From contig JAFRSR010000063.1 in the NCBI GenBank assembly GCA_017427485.1, positions 1-41,915 on the forward strand: DNA of 41,915 nucleotides, written 5' to 3'. A program made the position numbers and the translations under genes. Below are positions 23,587 to 32,216 of the stretch, piece by piece. The DNA comes from Kiritimatiellia bacterium (GTDB lineage: Bacteria; Verrucomicrobiota; Kiritimatiellia; RFP12; UBA1067). Under the pieces are notes generated by a model. That model saw only the letters and a list, made by a program, of their open reading frames with translations, was not told the origin of the DNA and made no database searches. The first letter of the stretch is position 1; the number at the start of each line of letters is the position of its first letter.

Positions 23587-24687
23587 TCATGCCAGAACAT
23601 AGTGCGTGGAACGGCCCTGCCCTTGCTGCCTCAGGATACCGCCCACGACGAGGGCGTTGATCTCGCGCGAGGCGGTATCTTGCGACACCTTGCAGATTTT
23701 CGCCCACTTCGAAGACGTGAGGTTGCCCTCGAAACCGTCGAAAAGCTTGTTTAGCATTATCCTCTGGTTCGCATTCAGGTCGTCCGCTACGTGTTCGCGC
23801 CAGAAGTCGGCTTTGGCGAGGATGGCGGCGAGCTGCGTTCCGGCGGACTTAACCGCGCGCAAATGGCATCCCAGGAACCACTTCACCCAGCGCGTCGCGT
23901 CCATTGTGCCACGCTGGGCATGTTCAAGCTCTTCGTAGTAGGATTCTTTCTCCTGTTGGATCTGCGCGGAAAGCGAATAGAACCGCATCGCCGACCGTTC
24001 ACCCCTCGCGAGCAGATATTCCGTCAGCGTCCGCGCGAGCCTTCCGTTCCCGTCATCGAACGGATGCAACGTCAAGAACCAGAGATGGCCAATCGCAGCA
24101 CGGACGAGCCACGGCACATCGTTTTCCATGTCATTCGCGTAATCAAGAAACTGGCCGACTTCCATGTCCAACCGAGCGGCCTCGGGCGCGACGAAGTGGA
24201 CACGTTCCATCATCCCGTGCCGAGAGACGACGCGCATCGGCCCCTCGCTGTCGTTCCGCATCCGCCCTACGGAAATCTTGACCAGACCCGAATATCCGGT
24301 TGGGAAAAGCGCTGCATGCCAGGAATAAAGGCGCTCACGCGTCATCGGTTTCTCCCAGTTGCGTGTAGCATCGAACATCATGTCCACCCGCGCCTCAGAT
24401 TCGTGCGTCACCGTCCCCTTTGCGGTCGAGAGCGCAATCTCCATCCGACGCGCCACGCTGGAACGTACGTCGTCGCGATTCAACCGTTCGCCCTCGATCG
24501 CGGCGGAATGCAGTATCTCCGATGAAAGCGCCTCGCACACGGCCTCCTGGCGCAAGTCGAAACCGATTGCGCCAAGCCGTCCCAAGAACTTCCCCAATTC
24601 AAAGGAAGCCTCGGCAAGTTCAGCCTCGATTTCGGCGGCATCCCACCTGAAAGAAGGCCAATCTTTAAGCTGATGGATAAAGCGCAC
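23587..24687 (-). CDS. Fic-domain protein (DUF4172-Fic-winged helix)
   Basis: 366 residues. The N-terminal domain (RFIHQLKDWPSFRWD) is of the DUF4172 type and carries an inhibitory helix motif SAAIEG at 61-66. The Fic motif HPFDDGNGRLAR begins at His208, with all catalytic residues of an AMPylating enzyme. The C-terminus looks like a winged helix (SSKWAKICKVSQDTASREINALV). I use GTG 24687, with GGAG 8 nt upstream, because the domain begins there and the promoter is at 24715. Such proteins AMPylate or otherwise modify targets, and the built-in helix keeps them off. Converges with the Gfo/Idh/MocA gene. Confidence 0.9.
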   Translation of the reverse strand: MRFIHQLKDWPSFRWDAAEIEAELAEASFELGKFLGRLGAIGFDLRQEAVCEALSSEILHSAAIEGERLNRDDVRSSVARRMEIALSTAKGTVTHESEARVDMMFDATRNWEKPMTRERLYSWHAALFPTGYSGLVKISVGRMRNDSEGPMRVVSRHGMMERVHFVAPEAARLDMEVGQFLDYANDMENDVPWLVRAAIGHLWFLTLHPFDDGNGRLARTLTEYLLARGERSAMRFYSLSAQIQQEKESYYEELEHAQRGTMDATRWVKWFLGCHLRAVKSAGTQLAAILAKADFWREHVADDLNANQRIMLNKLFDGFEGNLTSSKWAKICKVSQDTASREINALVVGGILRQQGQGRSTHYVLA

Positions 24688-24714
24688 TGCCTTTTCTCCG
24701 CAATTTTTGCGGAC

Positions 24715-24723
24715 ATTATACCA
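24715..24723 (-). promoter_or_regulatory. Extended -10 promoter (TGGTATAAT) of the Fic gene
   Basis: Minus-strand TGG-TATAAT followed by GTCCGC; predicted start about 24708, giving a leader of about 20 nt with GGAG before GTG 24687. Between here and 24833 the DNA is AT-rich, with an inverted repeat TGCTGT/ACAGCA (24797-24820) and no gene. Confidence 0.6.
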
Positions 24724-24833
24724 CGTAATCTCCGCAAACGTCAATAGGCGAAAAAGTCCGTTCTCCTTGCAGAAGTACCAATATCGCAGTACTAATTGCT
24801 GTCTATTGTATATAACAGCACAAATCCCATTCG

Positions 24834-24849
24834 TAAGATTACGGTGCGG
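24834..24849. repeat. 16-bp direct repeat, left copy (TAAGATTACGGTGCGG)
   Basis: Identical to 26699-26714. It lies 9 bp beyond the end of the zinc-ribbon membrane protein gene. Together the copies bound a segment with an 1865-bp repeat period that contains the zinc-ribbon gene and the AbiE pair. Confidence 0.8.
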
Positions 24850-24858
24850 AACAAGAAT

Positions 24859-25197
24859 TCACGCCGTTTCGATTTTCGCGCCGCAATGCACGCACTCAAC
24901 TGTTTCTCCTTTATCGATTCGGAGGTAAGAAGCCCTGTTCTCCTTTGTAAACGATTCCCTCAACGGTTTCAGGATTCGCTTTCCGCAATTCGGGCAAATC
25001 AGATTGTCATACGCCGCCCACTCAAACACAAGTGCGATGCCGCCAAATACGAACATCATCACCAAGCCTATGCCCATTACAACCATCTCACCAATGATAC
25101 TAAAGGCAATTACCAAAATGAACGCACCTATCGCCAGTAACATGAAGGCAAACGACAATCGAGTCTGTTTTCGATACTTTCTAAAGTCCGTTGTCAT
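24859..25197 (-). CDS. Small membrane protein with C-terminal zinc ribbon
   Basis: 112 residues. After a basic start (MTTDFRKYRKQTRLS) there are two adjacent hydrophobic helices (FAFMLLAIGAFILVIAF and a second at about 40-60). A cytoplasmic zinc ribbon follows, with CPNC and CVHC. AAGGAAAGGG lies upstream of ATG 25197. I do not recognise a named family. It is the third gene behind the AbiE pair, 46 bp after the toxin, and inside the same direct-repeat-bounded segment, so it may be a passenger or an accessory to the toxin system. Lower GC than the flanking genes. Confidence 0.7.
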   Translation of the reverse strand: MTTDFRKYRKQTRLSFAFMLLAIGAFILVIAFSIIGEMVVMGIGLVMMFVFGGIALVFEWAAYDNLICPNCGKRILKPLRESFTKENRASYLRIDKGETVECVHCGAKIETA

Positions 25198-25243
25198 GGA
25201 AGATGCCCTTTCCTTTCGTCAGGCTGCCGACTTTCGCACTACA

Positions 25244-26026
25244 CTACAGCGAATCGACGAATGCGGGGAAGCGCGGCACGAGGTCTGCGCGTTCGTGGTG
25301 GAAGAGGAGATGTGCCACGTCGCGGCGCTTCAGTTCCAAGTCCACAGATTCCGACTTTGCCTTCAGCGCCGCCTTGAGCGACGCAAGATCGGTTATTTCC
25401 GGATGCGACAAGGCAAAGAACGAATAGTCAGGCTCCGTACGTTGCAAAAGGAAAATCGCATCATAGAAGTCACGTCCCTTTGCCCGCGTGAGCAATGCCG
25501 ACAGCTTCATGGCACAAAGCGTCGCTTCATTCGGCACGTTCACTGGGAAAAAGAAACCACAGCGCCGAACGTCAACGGAAACCTTCTTGTAGTCCCTGCC
25601 TTGGTCTTGCGCCTCAATCTTCATCAGAAACCGCTCTTCCTTGAAAGCCGAAAGCCCCAAGTCATGCAACAGCCCCGGAAAAAGAATGCTTTGTCGCATC
25701 GCCGTCAGGCGGTCCGATTCCTTGTCCTTCGCGGTGGCGTTCAGTCCGTTGTTCGTCAAATACGCAATGAGCGCATCGGTGAAGCGCATGAAATCTTCTG
25801 AAGTAAGTTCCTTGCAGTCGAAGTCAAGGTCTTCGGAGAATCTGTCGATGTCCTTTGTCAGACGCAAGTTCGTGCCGCCGATGAACGTCAGCTTCGCCGC
25901 CCACGGGCTTCTGGCAATCCACTCAAGCGCAAGGCACTCGACATATTCCTTCAGGATGTGCTTCGCGAACTGTCCTGCGCGAAGTTCCTCCGGGAAAAAT
26001 CCCTTGATCGATTCAAAAGAGATCAT
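25244..26026 (-). CDS. AbiEii/AbiGii-type nucleotidyltransferase toxin
   Basis: 260 residues. The nucleotidyltransferase signature is complete: FIGGTNLRL (50-56) followed by DRFSEDLDFD with the metal-binding D66 and D68. AbiEii-family toxins add nucleotides to tRNA or related targets and arrest growth, forming type IV toxin-antitoxin systems active in abortive phage defence. The ATG at 26026 overlaps the upstream antitoxin gene by 4 bp. Lower GC than the housekeeping genes and lying between direct repeats, which suggests acquisition by transfer. Confidence 0.9.
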   Translation of the reverse strand: MISFESIKGFFPEELRAGQFAKHILKEYVECLALEWIARSPWAAKLTFIGGTNLRLTKDIDRFSEDLDFDCKELTSEDFMRFTDALIAYLTNNGLNATAKDKESDRLTAMRQSILFPGLLHDLGLSAFKEERFLMKIEAQDQGRDYKKVSVDVRRCGFFFPVNVPNEATLCAMKLSALLTRAKGRDFYDAIFLLQRTEPDYSFFALSHPEITDLASLKAALKAKSESVDLELKRRDVAHLLFHHERADLVPRFPAFVDSL

Positions 26027-26640
26027 ATCGCATACACCTCCTTGACAAGCCTAATACGTCGGGCAAGTGCCCGCGAGTCGAAGCGTGAAGCGACTCCGTC
26101 GAGTCCTCCGTCGCGAAAGATTTCCTCCAGCACGTCAGGATCAAGGCGCAACGCCTCGATTTCGCCCCGTGTGTCATACTGCGGATTGAGATACAGAAAA
26201 TCGCAGAGCGCCTTCGCAGGCGTCGCGACCAGGACGGGCAATTCTCCACCCACGGACTCCACGCCATAACCGAACATCAACTGTGGCTTGACGCTGCGAT
26301 AGAAGAACTCGCCAAAATCATTCTTGAATGAAGCTGTCTTGAGAGATGTCACGGACGTAAACTGCACAACCGATTCGGGTATCAACCCCACCCTCGCCAT
26401 GACATGTTCGCACGAAAGATAGCTCGGCGAATACATCTTGCCCGCAAAGTAGTCGCCAATCCCTGGTATGTTCGCAGTATCGGCAAAGGCGTACCACGAA
26501 CGCCTCAGCCGCTTGATGTAGCCCTTTCCAAGCCATGTCGAGTAATTTCCCCTGTCGAAACGAGGAAACGCCGCCAAGACCTGCTCGTTCGAGAAGCAGG
26601 CAAAGCCATGGAATCGCTCTCTAAAAGTGATGTAGTTCAT
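26023..26640 (-). CDS. AbiEi-type antitoxin / transcriptional regulator
   Basis: 205 residues. The N-terminal winged-helix-like part (FSNEQVLAAFPRFDRGN, WLGKGYIKRLRRSWYAF) and the middle LSCEHVMARVGLIPESV then ATPAKALCDFLYL match AbiEi-like antitoxins, which bind their own promoter. It precedes the toxin with a 4-bp overlap, the standard order. The start ATG 26640 has GGAAA upstream. Confidence 0.85.
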   Translation of the reverse strand: MNYITFRERFHGFACFSNEQVLAAFPRFDRGNYSTWLGKGYIKRLRRSWYAFADTANIPGIGDYFAGKMYSPSYLSCEHVMARVGLIPESVVQFTSVTSLKTASFKNDFGEFFYRSVKPQLMFGYGVESVGGELPVLVATPAKALCDFLYLNPQYDTRGEIEALRLDPDVLEEIFRDGGLDGVASRFDSRALARRIRLVKEVYAI

Positions 26641-26660
26641 TTTGTTTCCAAAACGCGCAT

Positions 26661-26669
26661 ATTATACCG
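26661..26669 (-). promoter_or_regulatory. -10 promoter (CGGTATAAT) of the AbiE operon
   Basis: Minus-strand CGGTATAAT followed by ATGCGCG; predicted start about 26654, 14 nt before ATG 26640. It lacks the TG of the other extended -10 boxes but keeps the GGTATAAT and CGC elements. It lies 30 bp inside the right direct repeat. Confidence 0.55.
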
Positions 26670-26698
26670 CATTTCAGAAACGAATGTCAATGCGGGAA

Positions 26699-26714
26699 TA
26701 AGATTACGGTGCGG
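26699..26714. repeat. 16-bp direct repeat, right copy, overlapping the end of the HzsA-related gene
   Basis: TAAGATTACGGTGCGG, identical to 24834-24849. On the minus strand it contains the last codons (PAP) and TAA stop of the HzsA-related gene, and the flanking bases show weaker similarity. This is what a site-specific insertion at a gene's 3' end would leave. Confidence 0.8.
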
Positions 26715-29550
26715 GACGGTATTCGCAACGGCCGCGGGAGCGCGGGACGAATCCTGGCATGTCGGCCTCGGGCGTGCGCCAGGCCTCGCACGCCGCCTCA
26801 TGCGCGATATTCAACAGCTCCTTCCAGACCGGATCCTTACGCGAGGCAAATGCGAAATTCCCTTTCGCCGGATAAGCCCGTCCGGCATCCTTTTTCGGCA
26901 AATGCGCCACAAGCGCCGGGCTGGCGGTCGGGTCGGTGAGGTCGAACCACCACCACTGATCCTCGACGAAGTTCGTGTTCTTCACGCGCACATCCATTTG
27001 CCCGTGACAGGATGCACAGTTCTTCTGGTAGAGAGGGAGAAAGCGCTTCTGGAACCAGGGCTTGAGCGCGGGACCGTCCGCCTCGCCCCATTTGTCGCGG
27101 TCGCCCTTCCCGCCGATGTGGGCGTAGTCGAATGTGGGATAGTAGGGAATCATCGCGTCGAGCCACTCGTAGACGATCCGCTTGTCCGCCGCCGGCATGT
27201 CGACGCCGTGGTGCGACTTCTCAAGATACTCTGGCAGACGGCTCCCGAATGCCCCGCTCTCCTTCGCGCGAAACGGCTCCGTGAGACCCGTCAGCAGATG
27301 GAACGACTGCACGAGCGGCTTGTTCGTGCTGTCGCCCGTGAACCAGGCGCGGAACGCGCGGTCGGAACGCGAACGGTTGACGAGCGAGTCGTACGACATG
27401 CTGAAGAAGCGCGTGTAGTGTCCCGTGAGGTTCATCCCCTTCGGCGGGTTCGCGCCCGAATGGCAGCGCACGCAATGGCGGTCCCACACGGGCTGCACCA
27501 CCTTGTTGTAGTCGAGCACGCCCGCGTTCCCCCACGGCGACGGTTCAAGCGACGCAGGCGCCTTGCGCGCGGCCAGGGCGGACATCGGCACGGCGGCCGT
27601 GCGTCGGTTCTCGTGGCATCCCGTGCAGCTCTGCGTCTCGCCGGGCATCAGGTTGATCGCGCTCGTCATCCGCACGAGTTCGCGGCCCGCGCCGTCGACG
27701 AGCTGCAGGTAGATCTCCTTCCGCGCAGGCGCCTGGAAGAACACGCTGCCGTCCGCCGCGACCGGCGCGTAGCCCCACACGCGCTTGGGATAGTACGACG
27801 ACGCCCCCACGAGCGGTCCCTGGTCGAGAATGCCGTTCCACGTGCGGTTGACGGTCTTCGGAATCTGCTCCATCACGCGCACGGCCTTCACCTCGCCACG
27901 CGGCAACCCTTCCGCGAAACCCTTGTAGACGTCCGAGACGAACAGCTGTCCCATCGGCACCGTCTCGCGCGCGGACTGTCCGGGCGGCGCGGCCTCCAGC
28001 ATCACCGTCGCCGGCGACGGCACGTCAAGCGGCGCAATCTCCTTCGGCGCGGGCCGCGCGACGAACGGCACGGCGCCGAACACGCTCGTCGCCGGGTCCT
28101 CGTACGCGACGGCGCGACGGCCGTCGTCCGCAAGCAGCATGAGACGGAAACGCTTCGCCTTCTCGTCGCCGCACGAGGCGAGGAAACGTCCCGGCCTGAC
28201 CGGTGCGGGCCAACACCAGCCCCAGTCGTACCGGCGGTCAAACACGGACGGAATCTCGGGCGTAAGCCAACGCATGGACGGCGCATCGTCCCCTTCCGGC
28301 CCCTCCCGGTTCGAGACGATGCCGATTGCGCCGTACGGCGAACCGTGGTGCGGCGCGAAGGTACAAACCGCGGATCCGTACTCACCGGGAATCTCGCGGG
28401 CCTGTATGATGGAAGCGGGATCTTCGGTGAGGTTGCCGAACCAGAGCGACATCTGCCGCCCGTCGGGATACTGCGTCCAAAGCGACTGCCTGTATGTCAG
28501 GTTCCAGTCCACGTACTCCCAGCGCGTGTAGAAAAGACGGCCGTCGGCAAGTACCGAGAGGTAGAGATCGGAAAGCGTGTTCGAGCTGAGATCGCGCACG
28601 TTGCCGCCGTCTGCGTCCATCACGTGGACGTGCGTCGAAGGTCCGGGCTGGCAGACGTTGTGGGTAAACGGCGTACGCGTGGAGAGAAACGCGATGCGCC
28701 CACCCGGCAGAAAGGCGGGGCTCGCGTTGTGCGCCTGTGGCGTGTCGGTCAGCTGGCGAAGTCCCGAACCGTCCGCGCGCATCGCATAAATCTGCCAAGT
28801 CTTCGCGCCGTGGCGTCGCATCGTAAAGAGGATCGCCGAGGTGTCGGGCGACAGCGACATGTCCAGAATAATCGAGTCCTTTTCCTCAAACAGAACCCGC
28901 GTCTTGCCCGTCGCCGGATCGAAGACGCGGATGGAACATCCCCAGGGTCCCTGCGGGTTGGTCTGCCACGCGTAGTTTGGAATGGCGCCCGAACGGAGCG
29001 GCGATCCCGTAAAGAAGAGGATCGGCGGCAACGTCTTCACCTCCGCTGCGAGTTCCGGCGATTCGCGTCGCGGATCGGGCGTGGGGAAGCGTGGCGGACG
29101 ATCCGCGAGGAACCCGCGCAGCGCGATGCGTCCCGGACCGCCCTTCCGCGACGACCGCCCGAGGTTCACGATCCGGGCGACGTGCCGTCCGTCCGCCAAC
29201 CCCTTCGCCACGCACGTCTCCTCGCACAGCGACGAATCGAACGTGCCGACGGACTTGCCGTCCACGAACGCCTCGAAGAACCCGAGCGGCGATGTCTGGT
29301 CGCGGAAGGTCATCCCTCCGATCCAGCGGCACGCGCCCTTCCGGTGGCACACCGTAAAGGAAGTTCCCTCGAACTCCACCTCCACGGCGTCGCCCGCCTT
29401 CTCGCTCACCCACGCGTAGGGCCACGCGCCCGTGTCACACCACGCCTTCCACGCGCCAGTCGGCTTGACGAGGGGATTCGTCCACGGCGTGACGGATGCC
29501 GCCAGACACGCCAGCGGCAGCATCAACCCGATGAGCCTTCCAACTCTCAA
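26704..29550 (-). CDS. HzsA-related multihaem cytochrome c-like protein
   Basis: 948 residues from TTG 29550, which overlaps the deoC stop by 4 bp (TTGA). The signal peptide is MRVGRLIGLMLPLACLAASV; an in-frame TTG-ATG pair further in (near 29525) is an alternative start. After a beta-sandwich region comes a WD40/PD40-like propeller with repeats such as ILDMSLSPDTSAILFTM and the motif FYTRWEYVDWN, resembling the hydrazine synthase alpha-subunit fold. Three CXXCH haem sites follow: CTGCH (642), CVRCH (693) and CASCH (845). The family is common in PVC bacteria and of unknown function; no hydrazine metabolism is implied. Last gene of the operon from 34280. The right 16-bp repeat overlaps its stop. 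Confidence 0.85.
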   Translation of the reverse strand: MRVGRLIGLMLPLACLAASVTPWTNPLVKPTGAWKAWCDTGAWPYAWVSEKAGDAVEVEFEGTSFTVCHRKGACRWIGGMTFRDQTSPLGFFEAFVDGKSVGTFDSSLCEETCVAKGLADGRHVARIVNLGRSSRKGGPGRIALRGFLADRPPRFPTPDPRRESPELAAEVKTLPPILFFTGSPLRSGAIPNYAWQTNPQGPWGCSIRVFDPATGKTRVLFEEKDSIILDMSLSPDTSAILFTMRRHGAKTWQIYAMRADGSGLRQLTDTPQAHNASPAFLPGGRIAFLSTRTPFTHNVCQPGPSTHVHVMDADGGNVRDLSSNTLSDLYLSVLADGRLFYTRWEYVDWNLTYRQSLWTQYPDGRQMSLWFGNLTEDPASIIQAREIPGEYGSAVCTFAPHHGSPYGAIGIVSNREGPEGDDAPSMRWLTPEIPSVFDRRYDWGWCWPAPVRPGRFLASCGDEKAKRFRLMLLADDGRRAVAYEDPATSVFGAVPFVARPAPKEIAPLDVPSPATVMLEAAPPGQSARETVPMGQLFVSDVYKGFAEGLPRGEVKAVRVMEQIPKTVNRTWNGILDQGPLVGASSYYPKRVWGYAPVAADGSVFFQAPARKEIYLQLVDGAGRELVRMTSAINLMPGETQSCTGCHENRRTAAVPMSALAARKAPASLEPSPWGNAGVLDYNKVVQPVWDRHCVRCHSGANPPKGMNLTGHYTRFFSMSYDSLVNRSRSDRAFRAWFTGDSTNKPLVQSFHLLTGLTEPFRAKESGAFGSRLPEYLEKSHHGVDMPAADKRIVYEWLDAMIPYYPTFDYAHIGGKGDRDKWGEADGPALKPWFQKRFLPLYQKNCASCHGQMDVRVKNTNFVEDQWWWFDLTDPTASPALVAHLPKKDAGRAYPAKGNFAFASRKDPVWKELLNIAHEAACEAWRTPEADMPGFVPRSRGRCEYRPAP

Positions 29551-30230
29551 CCGTCAAACCCTTCCACGATCGCACGCCCGGCGCTCGTGCCGAGACGCGT
29601 CGCGCCCGCACGGAGCATCGCAAGCGCGTCGGCGCATGTGCGAATGCCGCCTGCGGCCTTGAGCCCCATCGCGGGACCGATCGCCGCGCGCATCAGCTGC
29701 ACGTCCTCGAGCGTCGCGCCGCCCGTGCCAAAGCCGGTGGACGTCTTCACGAAATCGACGCCCGCCTCGCAGGCGATCTTGCAGGAGAGCAGCTTCTCCT
29801 CGCGCGTCAGGTAGCAGTTCTCGAAGATGACCTTCGAGGTCACACCCTCGCCGCGGCAGATCTTCGCAAACTCGGCAAGTTCGGCGAGCACGTATGCCGC
29901 GTCGCCCGCCTGCAGGCGGCGCACGTTCTGGACGATGTCCACCTCGCCCGCGCCCTTTGCGATTACGTCGCGGACCTCGAAGAGCTTCGCCTCGGTCGTC
30001 ATCTGTCCCAGCGGGAAACCGGCGACAGCAGTTACCTTCACGTCCGTGCCCTTCAGCATCGCCGCGCACCGCGCCACCTCGCAGCCGTTCACGGCCACGC
30101 TCGCGAAGCCGAACTCGGCCGCCTCGCGGCACAGGTTCTCGATGATCTCCGGCCCGCCAAACGCCTTGAGGTAGGTGGAGTCCAGCAACCCCGCCAGCGT
30201 CTTTTTCGTCAACTTCTCAACTTCAATCAT
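29547..30230 (-). CDS. deoC: Deoxyribose-phosphate aldolase
   Basis: 227 residues. The Schiff-base lysine is in VDFVKTSTGFG (K162) and the second conserved lysine in GLKAAGGIRT. It cleaves 2-deoxyribose-5-phosphate to glyceraldehyde-3-phosphate and acetaldehyde. I use ATG 30230 (MIEVEKLTKK) with AAAGGAAG upstream; the frame extends to 30257 without support. It lies 43 nt after the GH127 gene and overlaps the HzsA-related gene by 4 bp. Its presence among secreted carbohydrate enzymes suggests deoxynucleoside or deoxysugar use. Confidence 0.95.
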   Translation of the reverse strand: MIEVEKLTKKTLAGLLDSTYLKAFGGPEIIENLCREAAEFGFASVAVNGCEVARCAAMLKGTDVKVTAVAGFPLGQMTTEAKLFEVRDVIAKGAGEVDIVQNVRRLQAGDAAYVLAELAEFAKICRGEGVTSKVIFENCYLTREEKLLSCKIACEAGVDFVKTSTGFGTGGATLEDVQLMRAAIGPAMGLKAAGGIRTCADALAMLRAGATRLGTSAGRAIVEGFDG

Positions 30231-30273
30231 CTTGTTCTTCCTTTCGTCTGACCTCATCGTACGCCATCTTCAC

Positions 30274-32205
30274 TCACCGACGGGGAGCCTTGGGCAGCCA
30301 CGTTTGGATGTGCTTCCCCTTCCAGCAGTCCACCGAGGCATAGTCGCACAGGGTGATAAAGCCCTGCTCGGTGGGAACCCGGAACTCAAGCCGATGCGTC
30401 GGAAGGACCGGCGCAATCCGTTCCACCGCCACGAGGCCATCCGCGTCGGCCTTGACCGTGACGGGCTCGGCATACTTGGGATCGGCATTCTCGTCGCGCG
30501 CGAGGGCGATTGGTCCCCAGATGACGGCCTGGTACCGTGCGGACTCGCGGTTCCGCCCGACCGGCGCATCGAGCCGACGCGCCTTGAAGTCAAACGCCAC
30601 CGCCACCTTGTCGCCCTTTCGCCAAGCTCTGGAAATGCGGCAATACCTCCCCGCCTCGACCGCGCCGATAGGCTCGCCGTTCACCATGACCTTCGTCCGC
30701 TCGCTCCAGGCGGGAATGCGCAGCGCCACGGTGAAGGTCTCCTCTTTCGCGGGGGAGACGGTCATCCGCCAACCGGTGGCGTCGAGCAGGTCGCCTTCCG
30801 CCGCTAGACGCACCTCGCCGCCCGACGCGGTTTTCGCCACCGCCGTGCCGGCGTTGTAGAGGTTGACGACCGGACCCTCCTTCGCCTGCATCACCGCCAC
30901 GAACGGGGTGTAGGCAAGTCCCATCGGCCCGTTCAGGTTGCAGCAGGTGACGGGTCCGCTCGCGAACGTCCAGCCCCAGCCCCTGTTCGTCACCTTCTCG
31001 CCGTTGAGCAGGTTCACGTAGCTGAAACCGTCGCCTTCCGGCTTCATCGCCCCCAGAAGGCCGTTGTAGACGTAGAGCTCGATCGCGTCCGCCGCCCGCG
31101 AATCGCCCGTGAGGCGGAGCACCTGGCTCGCATACTTCATCCACGTCACGCCCACGCACGTCTCCATCATCCGCGTCATGTCGGGGTTGGTCTGCTCCAG
31201 GGCCGTGTTGTCCCACGCCTCGCCGCTCCAGCTCGGCCAGTGCGGATAGTTGCCGCCGCCGTTGCCGACGATCGTGATCTCGTGGCGGAGCACGGCGTCG
31301 AAATACTTCGTCACGGCCTCGCGCGCCGCCGCGTCGCCCGTCACGCGGCACCATTCCGCCAGGCCCTCGAAGATGGACGTCATCTCGTACGCCTTCGGAT
31401 AGGGTTCGCCCATCCGCCACGGCATCACCCCGGCGCGCGCCTGGGCGAAGAGGTCCACGCCGCGGCCGTCCGCGGAGAGCGATTCCTTCAGCGTGTTGGC
31501 GGACGTCTCCTTCGCGCCGCCGCTCGCCACGATGTAGCGGGCGAACTCCAGATAGGACTTCTCCCCAGTCATCTTGTAGAGACGCATCACCGGCTCCAGG
31601 AGAGAAGAAGATTCGATGCAATTCGGGCTCCAGCCGATCGTGCGGATGTCGCGTTTCGGCGCCGGACCGATCTGGCGGATGAGGCAGTCCACCTGACGCT
31701 TCAGCGAGGCGAGCACCTCGGGGCGCGGCTCCACCCAATCATAGTAGTCCTCCAGCCCCAGCAGCACGTACTTCCGCTCCCACAGGTCGCTGCAATGCGG
31801 ACGCGTCTGCCCGTCCCCTCCCGGCTGAAGCTCCTCCGGCACGCAACTGATGCTGCCGTTCGGACGCTCCGTCGCGAGGATGTCCGCCACCGCCGCGTCA
31901 AGCACGGCCTTCAGTTCGGGATCCCGCACGTGCCGGTACTGCATCGCGCCCGACCGCACGAACTTGCCCCACATCTCGCCGAGTGCGAACTTGGGACGTC
32001 CCTTCCGGAAGAACTCGGCAAACTCGTGGTACGGCACCTTGCCCTTGTGCCAGCTGGCGATCGACCGCAGGATCGGCTCCTCCAGCCCGCCAGAAAGGCG
32101 CACCGCCCCCGCCGGGAGCGGAATCATCGCATCGCGTTCGTCGAACGACGCGCCCGCGGCGACCGCCGCGCCGCCGATGCACAACATCATCAGTGCCTTC
32201 TTCAT
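30274..32205 (-). CDS. GH127-type beta-L-arabinofuranosidase-like secreted enzyme
   Basis: 643 residues from ATG 32205 (GAGG 9 nt upstream) with signal peptide MKKALMMLCIGGAAVAAGA. An alternative ATG at 32220 overlaps the preceding stop (ATGA) and adds five residues. It has the (alpha/alpha)6-barrel plus beta-sandwich of DUF1680/GH127. The zinc and nucleophile set of the family appears conserved: ETC (E348, C350) and TCCNLNG (C421, C422), matching E338, C340, C417 and C418 of HypBA1, where the first of the pair is the nucleophile. WNCP-type neighbours are recognisable (LWERKYVLLGLEDYYD). Probably removes arabinofuranose or a similar sugar outside the cytoplasm. Confidence 0.9.
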   Translation of the reverse strand: MKKALMMLCIGGAAVAAGASFDERDAMIPLPAGAVRLSGGLEEPILRSIASWHKGKVPYHEFAEFFRKGRPKFALGEMWGKFVRSGAMQYRHVRDPELKAVLDAAVADILATERPNGSISCVPEELQPGGDGQTRPHCSDLWERKYVLLGLEDYYDWVEPRPEVLASLKRQVDCLIRQIGPAPKRDIRTIGWSPNCIESSSLLEPVMRLYKMTGEKSYLEFARYIVASGGAKETSANTLKESLSADGRGVDLFAQARAGVMPWRMGEPYPKAYEMTSIFEGLAEWCRVTGDAAAREAVTKYFDAVLRHEITIVGNGGGNYPHWPSWSGEAWDNTALEQTNPDMTRMMETCVGVTWMKYASQVLRLTGDSRAADAIELYVYNGLLGAMKPEGDGFSYVNLLNGEKVTNRGWGWTFASGPVTCCNLNGPMGLAYTPFVAVMQAKEGPVVNLYNAGTAVAKTASGGEVRLAAEGDLLDATGWRMTVSPAKEETFTVALRIPAWSERTKVMVNGEPIGAVEAGRYCRISRAWRKGDKVAVAFDFKARRLDAPVGRNRESARYQAVIWGPIALARDENADPKYAEPVTVKADADGLVAVERIAPVLPTHRLEFRVPTEQGFITLCDYASVDCWKGKHIQTWLPKAPRR

Positions 32206-32216
32206 TCTCACGTTCC

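Noticed and set aside
24797..24820. Inverted repeat TGCTGT/ACAGCA as an operator for the Fic gene
   Set aside because: Only 6-bp arms with a 12-nt spacer in AT-rich DNA, about 75 bp upstream of the promoter; too weak to call.
26704..29550. Hydrazine synthase and anammox metabolism
   Set aside because: The similarity is to the broad HzsA-related family; no HzsB/C, hydrazine dehydrogenase or related genes are present.
26404..29814. Plus-strand open frame of 1136 codons
   Set aside because: It is antisense to the HzsA-related gene, which has a signal peptide, haem motifs and family similarity. The plus-strand translation is Arg/His/Val-rich and low in motifs, as expected for the shadow of a GC-rich gene.
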